Part shown: positions 43,970 through 53,077 of the stretch, in pieces
Layout of the letters: each line of letters starts with the position of its first letter
Position numbering within the stretch: position 1 is the stretch's first letter
DNA from: Mucilaginibacter sp.
GTDB taxonomy: Bacteria; Bacteroidota; Bacteroidia; Sphingobacteriales; Sphingobacteriaceae
NCBI GenBank assembly: GCA_028288025.1
Contig: JAQBOM010000010.1
Span: 1-64,000 of the forward strand
Reading direction: 5' to 3'
DNA: 64,000 nt
Position numbers and translations under genes: made by a program
The notes under the pieces: model-generated
Seen by the model: the letters and a program-made list of their open reading frames with translations, nothing else
Databases searched by the model: none
What the model was told of the DNA's origin: nothing

Positions 43970-44359
43970 TTATACTACGGCATCCGTATGTTTCGTGGCT
44001 TTTAGTTTTTTATGCCAGTAGATATATGAAACGATCAAAATGGCAAAGAAAACAGGGAACAACGCCAGATTCTTCCACGGCTCGTGAGTGGCTATAAATG
44101 AATACAGCGCGCCCATTAGGTCAAAAGTAAATCCTGCGTAAGCCCATTCTCTGATCCTTGGAAAGCCCGGAACAAGTATGGCGATAACACCTAATATTTT
44201 TAATACGCCGAGGTACCGGTTAACATAAGCCGGGTAGCCCAAATGCGCCATAAATTTTATGGTATCCGGGCTGTTGATGATACTTGGGATCGCTGATGAC
44301 AGCATTAATAAAGCCAGCAAAATGGTAGAGATCCAGTAAATGATGTTGATTGTTTTCAT
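43970..44359 (-). CDS. DoxX-like membrane protein
   Basis: The 129-aa protein has four transmembrane helices and a DoxX-like pattern (FMAHLGYPAYVNRYLGVLKILGVIAIL). Such proteins are common near SRPBCC-domain genes; their role is not established. It lies downstream of the SRPBCC gene in the same direction. Confidence 0.85.
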   Translation of the reverse strand: MKTINIIYWISTILLALLMLSSAIPSIINSPDTIKFMAHLGYPAYVNRYLGVLKILGVIAILVPGFPRIREWAYAGFTFDLMGALYSFIATHEPWKNLALFPVFFAILIVSYIYWHKKLKATKHTDAVV

Positions 44360-44421
44360 TGTTGTGATTTTTTAAGGTCAAGTTGGATTAGATTTTTTAT
44401 GAATTAATAATTTGGAGTCAA

Positions 44422-44952
44422 TTATTCTAAAACACGTTTTAAGTTACCGAGACTGATTTTTACGTCCTTTGACAGCATACCGGGGATAAATAAATTCATC
44501 ACGTTAAAGGGAAACGGAGTTTGGCCATGCATGCCCCACGTCACTTTGGTGCTATTGCCGGGCGCATCTTCAGTTGTTATGTAGGCGGTAGCTGTATTCT
44601 TAAAGGGCTGTATAAAACGCAGGTTATAATCCACCCGGCTTCCATCGGTTATTTTAGCTATTTCCTGTTCGCCCTGACCCACATTTTTGTCGTCGCTATC
44701 CCAGGCGTAAACAAAACCGGCAATGCCGTCTGTACCTGTGAAGTGTTTCCTGACATGCGGATCCATCATTACCCATTTGTTATAGCTGTCCTGGTTTTTC
44801 AGGAGCTTGATATAGCCGAAAACTTTTTGTTTTGGCTGGTTAATGATCACTTCCTGTTCAACGGTGTATTCTTTTTTTATCAGTAACGCCGCGACCAAAA
44901 AGATCACAATGATAGCGGCAATTACCACCAGGATGATTTTTACAATGTTCAT
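44422..44952 (-). CDS. SRPBCC family protein with membrane anchor
   Basis: The 176-aa protein has one N-terminal transmembrane helix (about 5-25). An SRPBCC (START-like) domain follows, with QEVIINQPKQKVFGYIKLLKNQDSYNKWVMMDP and a C-terminal MHGQTPFPFNVMNLF. It may bind a hydrophobic ligand in the periplasm or at the membrane. Ligand unknown. It heads the group SRPBCC-DoxX-MATE. Confidence 0.85.
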   Translation of the reverse strand: MNIVKIILVVIAAIIVIFLVAALLIKKEYTVEQEVIINQPKQKVFGYIKLLKNQDSYNKWVMMDPHVRKHFTGTDGIAGFVYAWDSDDKNVGQGEQEIAKITDGSRVDYNLRFIQPFKNTATAYITTEDAPGNSTKVTWGMHGQTPFPFNVMNLFIPGMLSKDVKISLGNLKRVLE

Positions 44953-45072
44953 TTTGCTAGGGTTTAAGTTATTCGCGGTTTAAATTTAATATTTATATAA
45001 AGCAAACCTATCATAAAATAACAAAATAAAAAGGCGCAATGCGTGACAATGTGAGGGGGGAATTGGGACAAT

Positions 45073-45105
45073 ATGCAGATGTGCAAATTTTAAATGTGCA
45101 AATTT
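45073..45105. repeat. ATGCAGATGTGCAAAT word and TGTGCAAATTT direct repeat
   Basis: 45073-45088 is the exact reverse complement of 17605-17620. TGTGCAAATTT occurs twice, 15 bp apart. Confidence 0.75.
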
Positions 45106-45200
45106 CAGATACGGAAATCCGGATAACTGATTTTTTTTGGCTGCGCTGATAAGTTTATCATATAACCTCCAGTGCATGGGATGGAGGTCGTAGGGCCTCC

Positions 45201-45214
45201 GTCAAAATTTTGAC
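45201..45214. repeat. Perfect palindrome GTCAAAATTTTGAC
   Basis: A 14-bp perfect palindrome 41 bp downstream of the last RND gene, next to a GGAGG/CCTCC hairpin at 45183-45200. It could be part of the operon's terminator region or an operator; no U-tract follows in the operon's direction. Confidence 0.5.
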
Positions 45215-45254
45215 AGGTCCTTCTAAAATCCATTCGCCTAAACGGGATACACCC

Positions 45255-48200
45255 CTAATGCCCGTGCCTCGCCCTGTCGGCTTTATTTGCGACGTGGGCC
45301 TCGGCGATGTCGTATTCCAGTTCCGGGTCAATGTTTTGCTCTTCTATCCTTCTTTCTTTTTCCATCAGGTTCTCATGATTAGCCTGAAGCCAGTCCAGCT
45401 CCTTTTTGCCATAGGATAGCCGTGTGAACAGTACAAAAAGAACCGGTACAATAAAGATAGAAATGGTTGAAGATGCGATCATTCCGCCTAAAACCGTAAC
45501 ACCAATGGTATTTCTTGATTCAGCGCCGGCGCCTGTTGCCAGCACGAGCGGCAATACACCGAAAATAAACGACAACGATGTCATGATGATGGGTCGCAGG
45601 CGCAAACGTACCGCATCGAGCGTTGATTGGACGAGCTCCTCACCCCTGTCGACCCGCAGTTTGGCAAACTCGACGATGAGGATGGCGTTTTTGGCTGATA
45701 AACCAATGAGTGTTATCAAACCGATCTGTGCATACACGTTGTTGGTGATGGTCGGGGCAATAGTGAGCGCGACAATGGCGCCAAATGCACTGACAGGAAC
45801 AGTCAGCATAACCGAAAACGGCACCGACCAGCTCTCGTACAATGCAGCTAAAAACAGGAAAACAAAAATGATGGAAAACAGGAAGATATAAATAGTAATG
45901 GAGCCGGCCTTTATCTCTTCGTAGCTAAGACCCGAAAATTCGTAGGTGTATCCCCGCGGCAATTCGGTTGCTGCCAGCGCTTTTAATCCCGCAAGGGACT
46001 GGCCACTACTGTATCCCGGTGGTATCGAGCCGTCAACCTCTGCCGAACGGAAAATATTAAAGTGACTGATGAGCGGCGCGGCAACAGTAGGCTTATAGCT
46101 GATAACGGCGCTTAACGGCAGCATTTGCCCTTTTGAATTACGCACGTAATATTTATTCATATTCGAAACCAGTGCACGGTATCCTGTATCAGCCTGTACA
46201 ACAACATGATATGTGCGGTTATATAAAGTAAAGTTATTTACGAACAAGCTACCCATGTAAGCCTGCATCGTCGAAAACACATCCGAAATATTGATACCAA
46301 GCTTTTCGCATTTCTCCCTGTCAACATTCAGCTCGAAGCTTGGGGTATGTGTTGTAAAATAGCTGAACGCTGTTGACGTGGCCGGGTTCTTTTGTGCTGC
46401 AGCCACAAATTTTTTAACTACTTTTTCAAAGGTTTGGAGATTATCGGTCGAACTGCCCTGTTCAATTTGCATGGCAAAGCCCGCTGCCAGGCCTATACCC
46501 CGGATCGGCGGCGGCTGGATAGTTACCACATTGGCATTTTTGATACCAGCTTTGGCGGCCCGCTTTTTTATGGCATCCATAATGCCCTGTACGCGGGTAG
46601 CCGGAGTGGTACGCTGATCCCACGGCGTGAGCATGCAAAATATAGAGCCGCTGTTTGAACTTGCGCCTCCGTTTAAAACGTTAAAGCCTGAAGCCGCGCT
46701 GTAATGAAGTATGCCGGGAGTTGAACCCACTATCTTCATCAATTTTTCCATTACCGATACCGACTGGGCTGTTGCCGAAGCGTCGGGCAATTGGTAGGTG
46801 ATGATGAGGCGGCCTCCGTCTTCGGGTGGTACAAAGCCGGATGGCTTACTTTGAAACAGCATGTAAGCGCCCGCACAAATGCACACCAGTATAATTACAA
46901 CATACTTTGAATTTTTTATACTTTTCTTTACACCGTTTGAATACCCGTGGGTTATCCTGTCAAACCCGCGGTTAAACCAGCTAAAGAATTTATCGAACCA
47001 ATTTGACTTTGCATTCTCATGATGGCTGGGCCTTAACAATAAAGTACACAATGCAGGTGTCAGCGATAAAGCTACGAATGCCGAAAAGATAACCGAAATG
47101 GCGATGGTGATAGCAAACTGCTGGTATAACCTGCCCACAATGCCCGGTATAAAGCCGACCGGCACGAATACCGATGCCAGGATGAGTGCTATGGCAACCA
47201 CAGGCGCCGATATCTCCTTCATGGCATGATAGGTAGCCTCCTTGGGCGACATGTGCTGTTCATCAATATAATGCTGCACCGCCTCGACCACTATAATCGC
47301 GTCATCCACCACTATACCAATTGCCAGCACGAAACCAAACATGGTAAGCGTATTGATAGTAAAACCTAACGGTATAAAGAAACAAAAAGTTGCCAGGATA
47401 GAAACCGGTATGGCTAAAATTGGGATAATAGTAGACCGCCAGTTTTGCAGGAACAGGAAAACCACCAAAGCCACCAGTCCTAGCGCTTTTAACAGGGTGC
47501 CCAGCACCTCCTGCATCGAAACTGTAATAATGGTTACGGACTCAAAGGGTACGATATAATCGACGTCGGCGGGGAACGACTTTTTTAGCCTTGCCAGTGC
47601 GGCATATACATTATCTGCTGTTTGAAGTGCATTGCTGCCGGGAGATTGGAAAACCTGCAGGGTTGAACAGCGGTTGCCGTCGGTAAATGAATTGCTTGAG
47701 AATGTAAACTTGCCCAATTCAACCCGGGCCACATCTTTCAGATAAATGAAATGCCCAGTTGAAGGAATTGTTTTGACGATGATATTTTCATATTGCGCGG
47801 GTTTATTCAGCATACTGTTTACCAGTATCCCGGTCTCGTGAGTTTGGGTTGGCGCCTGCGGCGGCGCGCCTACAGAGCCGGCGGCTACGTACACATTTTG
47901 CGCGTTCAACGCTGCAACAACATCCGCCGGGGTTAAACTATACGATGCCATCTTATCCGGATCCATCCAGATGCGCATACTGAAATTATCCGTACGGGCA
48001 CTCACGTCGCCAACGCCGGGCACACGCAATATGGCGTCTTCAATAAATGTGTTCGTATAGTTATCCAGGAACGTTATACCGTGCGTACGCTTTGGTGAAT
48101 ATATTGATATCAGCATCAGCTGATCGGGATTACTCGCCCGTACGGTAAGGCCCAGCCTGCTTACTACCGCCGGCAATATTGGTTTGGCTATGCCTACACG

Positions 48201-48530
48201 GTTTTGAACGTTAAGCGCCGCTATCTGCACATTAGTGCCGATGTTAAATGTTACCCTTACGCCTACACCACCACTGCTTGTACTGGTGCTTTGCATATAC
48301 TCCATGCCCGGTGTGCCATTTATTTGTTCTTCAACGGGGATAGCAACGGTTTGCTCTACTGTTTGAGCATCGGCGCCGGTATAACCGCCGTTAACGGAAA
48401 CACTTGGCGGCGTAATATTGGGGTATTGATCGACAGCAAGATTAAAAAGGCAAATCAAGCCCGATATCACTAAAATCAATGATATAACAATTGCGGTGAC
48501 GGGCCTTTTTATAAATGTATTTGCAATCAT
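45255..48530 (-). CDS. RND efflux permease, HAE1 type (second of two)
   Basis: Inner-membrane proton-driven pump of the AcrB/MexB type. The 1091-aa length is slightly longer than AcrB, with a charged C-terminal tail. The proton-relay residues are present: D409-D410 in GIVVDDAIIVVE and K947 in GLSAKNAILIVEF. The N-terminal signature is FIKRPVTAIVIS, and two large periplasmic loops are intact. Its ATG overlaps the stop of the preceding permease by 1 nt (TAATG), so both are translated from one message. Confidence 0.95.
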   Translation of the reverse strand: MIANTFIKRPVTAIVISLILVISGLICLFNLAVDQYPNITPPSVSVNGGYTGADAQTVEQTVAIPVEEQINGTPGMEYMQSTSTSSGGVGVRVTFNIGTNVQIAALNVQNRVGIAKPILPAVVSRLGLTVRASNPDQLMLISIYSPKRTHGITFLDNYTNTFIEDAILRVPGVGDVSARTDNFSMRIWMDPDKMASYSLTPADVVAALNAQNVYVAAGSVGAPPQAPTQTHETGILVNSMLNKPAQYENIIVKTIPSTGHFIYLKDVARVELGKFTFSSNSFTDGNRCSTLQVFQSPGSNALQTADNVYAALARLKKSFPADVDYIVPFESVTIITVSMQEVLGTLLKALGLVALVVFLFLQNWRSTIIPILAIPVSILATFCFFIPLGFTINTLTMFGFVLAIGIVVDDAIIVVEAVQHYIDEQHMSPKEATYHAMKEISAPVVAIALILASVFVPVGFIPGIVGRLYQQFAITIAISVIFSAFVALSLTPALCTLLLRPSHHENAKSNWFDKFFSWFNRGFDRITHGYSNGVKKSIKNSKYVVIILVCICAGAYMLFQSKPSGFVPPEDGGRLIITYQLPDASATAQSVSVMEKLMKIVGSTPGILHYSAASGFNVLNGGASSNSGSIFCMLTPWDQRTTPATRVQGIMDAIKKRAAKAGIKNANVVTIQPPPIRGIGLAAGFAMQIEQGSSTDNLQTFEKVVKKFVAAAQKNPATSTAFSYFTTHTPSFELNVDREKCEKLGINISDVFSTMQAYMGSLFVNNFTLYNRTYHVVVQADTGYRALVSNMNKYYVRNSKGQMLPLSAVISYKPTVAAPLISHFNIFRSAEVDGSIPPGYSSGQSLAGLKALAATELPRGYTYEFSGLSYEEIKAGSITIYIFLFSIIFVFLFLAALYESWSVPFSVMLTVPVSAFGAIVALTIAPTITNNVYAQIGLITLIGLSAKNAILIVEFAKLRVDRGEELVQSTLDAVRLRLRPIIMTSLSFIFGVLPLVLATGAGAESRNTIGVTVLGGMIASSTISIFIVPVLFVLFTRLSYGKKELDWLQANHENLMEKERRIEEQNIDPELEYDIAEAHVANKADRARHGH

Positions 48531-51500
48531 TACTGATCGGATTTACTTAACTCACGCGATTTTTGTATCTCGTATTCCAGTTCAGGGTCGATATTTTGGG
48601 CTTCAACTTTTTTGGCCTTTTCCATCAGGGCCTCGTGATGCGCTTTGAGGTAATCAAGACGTTTTTTACCATACGAAAGACGCGTGATGACTACATACAG
48701 CACCGGCACGATAAATATCGCTATCGACGAAGCTGCAAGCATACCGCCGAGCACGGTTAAACCTATTGTCCTCCGTGCTACGGCGCCCGCACCTGTCGCG
48801 AAAACTAGCGGGAGAACACCCAATATAAATGCCATTGACGTCATGATGATCGGTCGCAAACGCAGGCTCACCGCATCGAGGGTCGATTTGATAAGCTCTT
48901 CTCCCCTGTCGACCCGCACTTTGGCGAATTCAACTATCAGGATGGCATTTTTAGCGGCAAGGCCTATTAATGTGATCAACCCGATCTGCGCATAAACGTT
49001 GTCGGTAAGGCTTGGCACCAGGAACAGCGCCAGTATCGCACCGAACGCCCCGACAGGTACGGCAAGCAGTACCGAGAACGGCACCGACCAGCTTTCATAC
49101 AACGCTGCCAGGAACAGGAAGACGAACGTGATCGAAAACAGGAATATATAAAACGTAGTTGAGCCGGCTTTGATTTCCTCGTAGCTTAGTCCCGAAAACT
49201 CGAAAGTATAACCCTGCGGCAAAGTTTTGGTGGCCAGGTCCTGCAATGCAGTTAACGCCTCGCTGCTGCTAACGCCAGGCGCGGGCGACCCATCTATCTC
49301 GGCAGTCCGGAATATATTGAAATGCGAGATAACGGGCGCGGCCTCAGTAGGCTTATAGCTGATGAGCGTACCCAATGGCACCATGTTACCTGCCTGGTTG
49401 CGCACATAGTATTTATCGATATCGGAGACCAGTTTCCTGTAGGCAGTATCTGCCTGCACAACAACATGGAATGTCCGGTTATAAGTGGTAAAGTCGTTGA
49501 TATATAAACTGCCCATATAAGCCTGTATGGTTGTAAACACATCCGCCACATTTACGCCCAGTTTTTCACACTTTTCACGGTCAACAGTTAAATTATAATT
49601 CGGTGTATGTGCAGTAAAAAAGGTGTAGGCTTTGGTAATAACCGGGTTTTTATTGGCTTCGGTAATAAAGTTATTTACAACTTTTTCAAACGCATGAATA
49701 TCGTCGTTGGTGCTGCGCTGTTCAATCTGCAAACTAAAACCAACGGTAGTACCTACCCCCGGCAACGGTGACGGCTGTATCACCTGCACGTTGGCATCCT
49801 TAACACCGGCATCAGCAATGCGTTGCTGCAGCACTTTTATAATGCCTGGTACCTGCTGCTCTGTAGTGCTGCGCTCATCCCATGGGGCAAGCTGGCAATA
49901 TATTGTGCCATTGTTAGAGTTGCTGGCGTTGGTTACCACATTCAATCCCGACAAAGCGGCATAATGTGCCACTCCCGGCGTAGAGCCGATAACTTTCATC
50001 AGCTTATCCATTACCTGCACGGAAGCAGCGGTTGATGATGCTGGCGGCAACTGGTAGGTAACATACAGGTTCCCGTCGTCTTCCGATGGGATAAACCCCG
50101 TCGGTTTGTGCGCAAATAAAAACCAGGTGCCAATGCAGATACAGATCAATATAATGATGACCAGCCGCGAAGCCTTGATGCTCTTTTTAACACCTTCGGT
50201 ATAATTTGCGGTTACTCTGTCGAACCAATCGTTAAATTTGGTGAACCATTTGGTTATGCCTTTATGCTTTTTCGATTCGTCAGTCGGCTTTAACATTAGC
50301 GAACATAAAGCCGGTGTTAATGATAGGGCGATAAATGCCGAAATGATAACAGATATAGCAATGGTAATAGCAAATTGCTGGTACAAACGGCCGACTATGC
50401 CGGGTATAAAACCCACCGGCACAAACACCGCCGCAAGAATAAGTGCGATAGCCACAACCGGTGCAGAAATATCTTTCATGGCATGGTATGTAGCCTCTTT
50501 GGGCGACATCTTTTCATGATCGATATAATGTTGCGTTGCCTCAACCACGATAATGGCATCATCTACCACAATACCAATGGCCAACACAAAGCCGAACATG
50601 GTCAACGTATTTATGGTGAAGCCTAAGGGGATGAAAAAGCAAAATGTACCGAATATAGATACGGGGATGGCAAGAACCGGGATAAGCGTTGATCGCCAGG
50701 TTTGCAAAAACACGAATACCACTACCGCCACCAGCGCTAATGTTTTTAATAACGTTCCGACAACGTCCTGCATCGAAACCTTTACCACGGTAACCGATTC
50801 AAAGGGAACACTGTATTCTACGTCCGATGGAAACGTTTGCTTTAATTTGGCGAGGGCGGCATACACGCCGCTTGCTGTTTGCAGCGCATTGCTACCGGGC
50901 GCCTGGTAAATTTGCAGGTATGATGCCCGGTGACCGTCAACAAACGAATTGCTTGAAAAGGTAAATTTCCCCAGCTCAACACGTGCCACATCCCTGAGGT
51001 AAACCAGTTCGCCTGTGGTTGGGTTGTTTTTAACAATAATATTTTCAAATTCCGATGTCTTATTTAACCTGCCGTTTACAAGGATACCTAACTCATACGT
51101 CTGGTTTGATGCCTGCGGGGGCACCCCGGCGGTACCGGCAGCTACCTGTACGTTTTGTGAATTAAGCGCGGTTATGACATCCGAAGGCGTTAAACTGTAG
51201 GACGCCATCTTTTCCGGGTTCATCCATATCCGCATACTGAAATCGTCGGTAAACCTGTTTATGCTGCCCACACCCGGTACACGAAGCAGCGCATCCTGGA
51301 TAAAAATGTTGGTGTAATTGTCGAGGAAGGTGATGTTATGGCTATCCTTTGGCGCAAAGATGGCTACCATCATCAGCATGCTCGGGTTTACCGCACGAAC
51401 GGTAAGCCCCAACCGGCTTACCACTGCAGGCAGCAAAGGGCTTGCTATGCTTACCCGGTTTTGTACGTCCAGCGCGGCGACGTCAATGTTAGTTCCTATC

Positions 51501-51787
51501 TTGAAGGTAACATTCAAAGTCATCAACCCGTTGTTGGTGCTGTTGCTTTGCATGTACTCCATGCCCGGTGTGCCGTTTACCTGGCTTTCAACGGGCGTGG
51601 CTACGGTTTGCTCAACGGTTTGCGCATCGGCCCCGGTAAACTGCCCGTTTACCTGTACCACCGGGGGTGTAATGTCCGGGTATTGATCGACAGGTAAAAG
51701 CAGTATGGCCACCGTGCCGGTAATAACCAGTACAATAGATATCACGATAGCCGTTACCGGCCTTTTAATAAAGGTATTCGCAATCAT
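48530..51787 (-). CDS. RND efflux permease, HAE1 type (first of two)
   Basis: Paralogue of the next permease, similar along nearly its whole length (1085 aa). It keeps D409-D410 (GIVVDDAIIVVEATQ) and K946 (GLAAKNAILIVEF), so it should be active in its own right. Periplasmic porter-domain sequences diverge most between the two. A repeat-bearing spacer of 87 bp separates it from the adaptor gene. Substrate unknown: drugs, bile-like compounds or solvents are typical. Confidence 0.95.
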   Translation of the reverse strand: MIANTFIKRPVTAIVISIVLVITGTVAILLLPVDQYPDITPPVVQVNGQFTGADAQTVEQTVATPVESQVNGTPGMEYMQSNSTNNGLMTLNVTFKIGTNIDVAALDVQNRVSIASPLLPAVVSRLGLTVRAVNPSMLMMVAIFAPKDSHNITFLDNYTNIFIQDALLRVPGVGSINRFTDDFSMRIWMNPEKMASYSLTPSDVITALNSQNVQVAAGTAGVPPQASNQTYELGILVNGRLNKTSEFENIIVKNNPTTGELVYLRDVARVELGKFTFSSNSFVDGHRASYLQIYQAPGSNALQTASGVYAALAKLKQTFPSDVEYSVPFESVTVVKVSMQDVVGTLLKTLALVAVVVFVFLQTWRSTLIPVLAIPVSIFGTFCFFIPLGFTINTLTMFGFVLAIGIVVDDAIIVVEATQHYIDHEKMSPKEATYHAMKDISAPVVAIALILAAVFVPVGFIPGIVGRLYQQFAITIAISVIISAFIALSLTPALCSLMLKPTDESKKHKGITKWFTKFNDWFDRVTANYTEGVKKSIKASRLVIIILICICIGTWFLFAHKPTGFIPSEDDGNLYVTYQLPPASSTAASVQVMDKLMKVIGSTPGVAHYAALSGLNVVTNASNSNNGTIYCQLAPWDERSTTEQQVPGIIKVLQQRIADAGVKDANVQVIQPSPLPGVGTTVGFSLQIEQRSTNDDIHAFEKVVNNFITEANKNPVITKAYTFFTAHTPNYNLTVDREKCEKLGVNVADVFTTIQAYMGSLYINDFTTYNRTFHVVVQADTAYRKLVSDIDKYYVRNQAGNMVPLGTLISYKPTEAAPVISHFNIFRTAEIDGSPAPGVSSSEALTALQDLATKTLPQGYTFEFSGLSYEEIKAGSTTFYIFLFSITFVFLFLAALYESWSVPFSVLLAVPVGAFGAILALFLVPSLTDNVYAQIGLITLIGLAAKNAILIVEFAKVRVDRGEELIKSTLDAVSLRLRPIIMTSMAFILGVLPLVFATGAGAVARRTIGLTVLGGMLAASSIAIFIVPVLYVVITRLSYGKKRLDYLKAHHEALMEKAKKVEAQNIDPELEYEIQKSRELSKSDQ

Positions 51788-51822
51788 ATATTACTCATCG
51801 TCTAAATGCAGTTGTTTAAAGC

Positions 51823-51879
51823 CGAAAGTCTGATTCGTAGTTTTACTGATGACTTAAGACTTTCGACTTAAGACTTACC
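51823..51879. repeat. CGAAAGTCT / AGACTTTCG and GACTTAAGAC words
   Basis: CGAAAGTCT (51823-51831) and AGACTTTCG (51857-51865) are perfect inverted copies. GACTTAAGAC (51851-51860) and GACTTAAGACTTAC (51865-51878) overlap the adaptor stop codon. This is the same family as the spacer at 22388-22462. Confidence 0.6.
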
Positions 51880-53077
51880 TGCCGCGCTTGCCACCGCCGC
51901 CCGGACCTACTTTATTGGCGGTAGTAATTTGCGAGCCATCATGCAGTGATTGAATACCATCAATCACTATCCTGTCGCCGGCATTTATCCCGCTTTTTAT
52001 AATCTGGTTAGGCCCAATCGTTTGTCCTACCTGCACCTTTTTTTCTACTACAATAAGCTCTTTTTTGTGCCGCCCGGTATCTGTTTGGGCCTTGGGGTTG
52101 TTGATTACCGTATCTTTCGCCACAAACACAAAGTACTCGCCCATTTGTTCCACAACCGCTTTGCCCGGAACCACCAATTGCGGGCCTACATCCTGGTTGT
52201 GCACACGTACCACACAACTCATCCCAACTCTTAAAACTCCTTTTGGATTATCAAACACGAGCCTTACTCTTATTGAACCGGTTTGAGCATCAACAGCCCG
52301 GTCAATCACGGCTATCCGCCCTGTATATGGGTATAACGTATTATCCGGCATTAAAATAGTGAACAGCGAGTCGACCACATGCTGTTTGCTATTTTGCAAT
52401 TGCTCAAATTTGGGCAGTTGTTTTTCGTTAACGATAAAGTCGACAGCCATCGGGTTATCGGTTGATATGGTAGTTAGTATTGTCGAACCCGGGTTTACCA
52501 CGTCGCCAAGCTTTACCATGCTGAAACCGATAGTTCCGCCAAACGGCGCATAAACAATTGAATAATTCAAATTGGTCCGGGCCGTTTTCACCATCTGTGC
52601 CGAGGCTTGAACTGTGTTTTTAGCATTGTCGAGTGTCACTACGGCGTGATCATAAAGCTGTTTAGCTACGGCATTATACTTATTCAGGTAGGCATACCTG
52701 TCGGCGTCCTGCTGCGCCTGCGCCAGGTTACCTTGCGATACCTTTAAATTAGCAACCGCCTGGTCATAACTAGCCTGGTAAAGGCGCATGTCTATTTCGT
52801 ATAATTTTTGCCCTTTTTCAACGTGCGTTCCCTCTTTAAAATATATAGCAGTAATTGCCCCGGTTATTTGCGGCAGCAGGTTAACCTGGCTCAATGCAGC
52901 CGTCGTTGACGGGTATTTATCATAATATAAAACCGACCGCGGAGTTATTTTCAACAAGTTGACAGGCACTTCCATGTTTGGCGGTGGCTGCTTTTTTTTA
53001 CAGCCCGCAATAATGAGGCAACTGATAAGAAGGGCGCTTGATATTGCTCTATTCATAGAGGATATTTTACTAATCAT
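51875..53077 (-). CDS. RND periplasmic adaptor (membrane fusion protein, HlyD family)
   Basis: The 400-aa lipoprotein has a signal ending in CLIIAGC (Cys about 26). A barrel-sandwich/lipoyl domain follows (about 60-110 and 185-215, ITGAITAIYFKEGTHVEKGQKLYEID), with an alpha-hairpin between the halves and a beta-barrel and membrane-proximal domain after. It links the inner-membrane pump to TolC. The ATG at 53077 overlaps the TolC stop (TAATG); a second ATG at 53056 is also possible. Confidence 0.93.
   Translation of the reverse strand: MISKISSMNRAISSALLISCLIIAGCKKKQPPPNMEVPVNLLKITPRSVLYYDKYPSTTAALSQVNLLPQITGAITAIYFKEGTHVEKGQKLYEIDMRLYQASYDQAVANLKVSQGNLAQAQQDADRYAYLNKYNAVAKQLYDHAVVTLDNAKNTVQASAQMVKTARTNLNYSIVYAPFGGTIGFSMVKLGDVVNPGSTILTTISTDNPMAVDFIVNEKQLPKFEQLQNSKQHVVDSLFTILMPDNTLYPYTGRIAVIDRAVDAQTGSIRVRLVFDNPKGVLRVGMSCVVRVHNQDVGPQLVVPGKAVVEQMGEYFVFVAKDTVINNPKAQTDTGRHKKELIVVEKKVQVGQTIGPNQIIKSGINAGDRIVIDGIQSLHDGSQITTANKVGPGGGGKRGR

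Larger units (their letters stand above)
44953..45254. other. 302-bp spacer downstream of the RND operon
   Basis: No gene is supported. It holds an 11-bp direct repeat TGTGCAAATTT (45080-45090 and 45095-45105) that includes the word shared with 17605-17620. It also has a small GGAGG/CCTCC hairpin (45183-45200) and a perfect 14-bp palindrome GTCAAAATTTTGAC (45201-45214). An AT-rich stretch near 44975-45000 may hold the promoter of the SRPBCC gene. Confidence 0.6.

Noticed and set aside
45424-45891. 155-codon open frame on the + strand
   Set aside because: Antisense to the membrane part of an RND permease; similar shadows occur at matching places in the paralogous permease.
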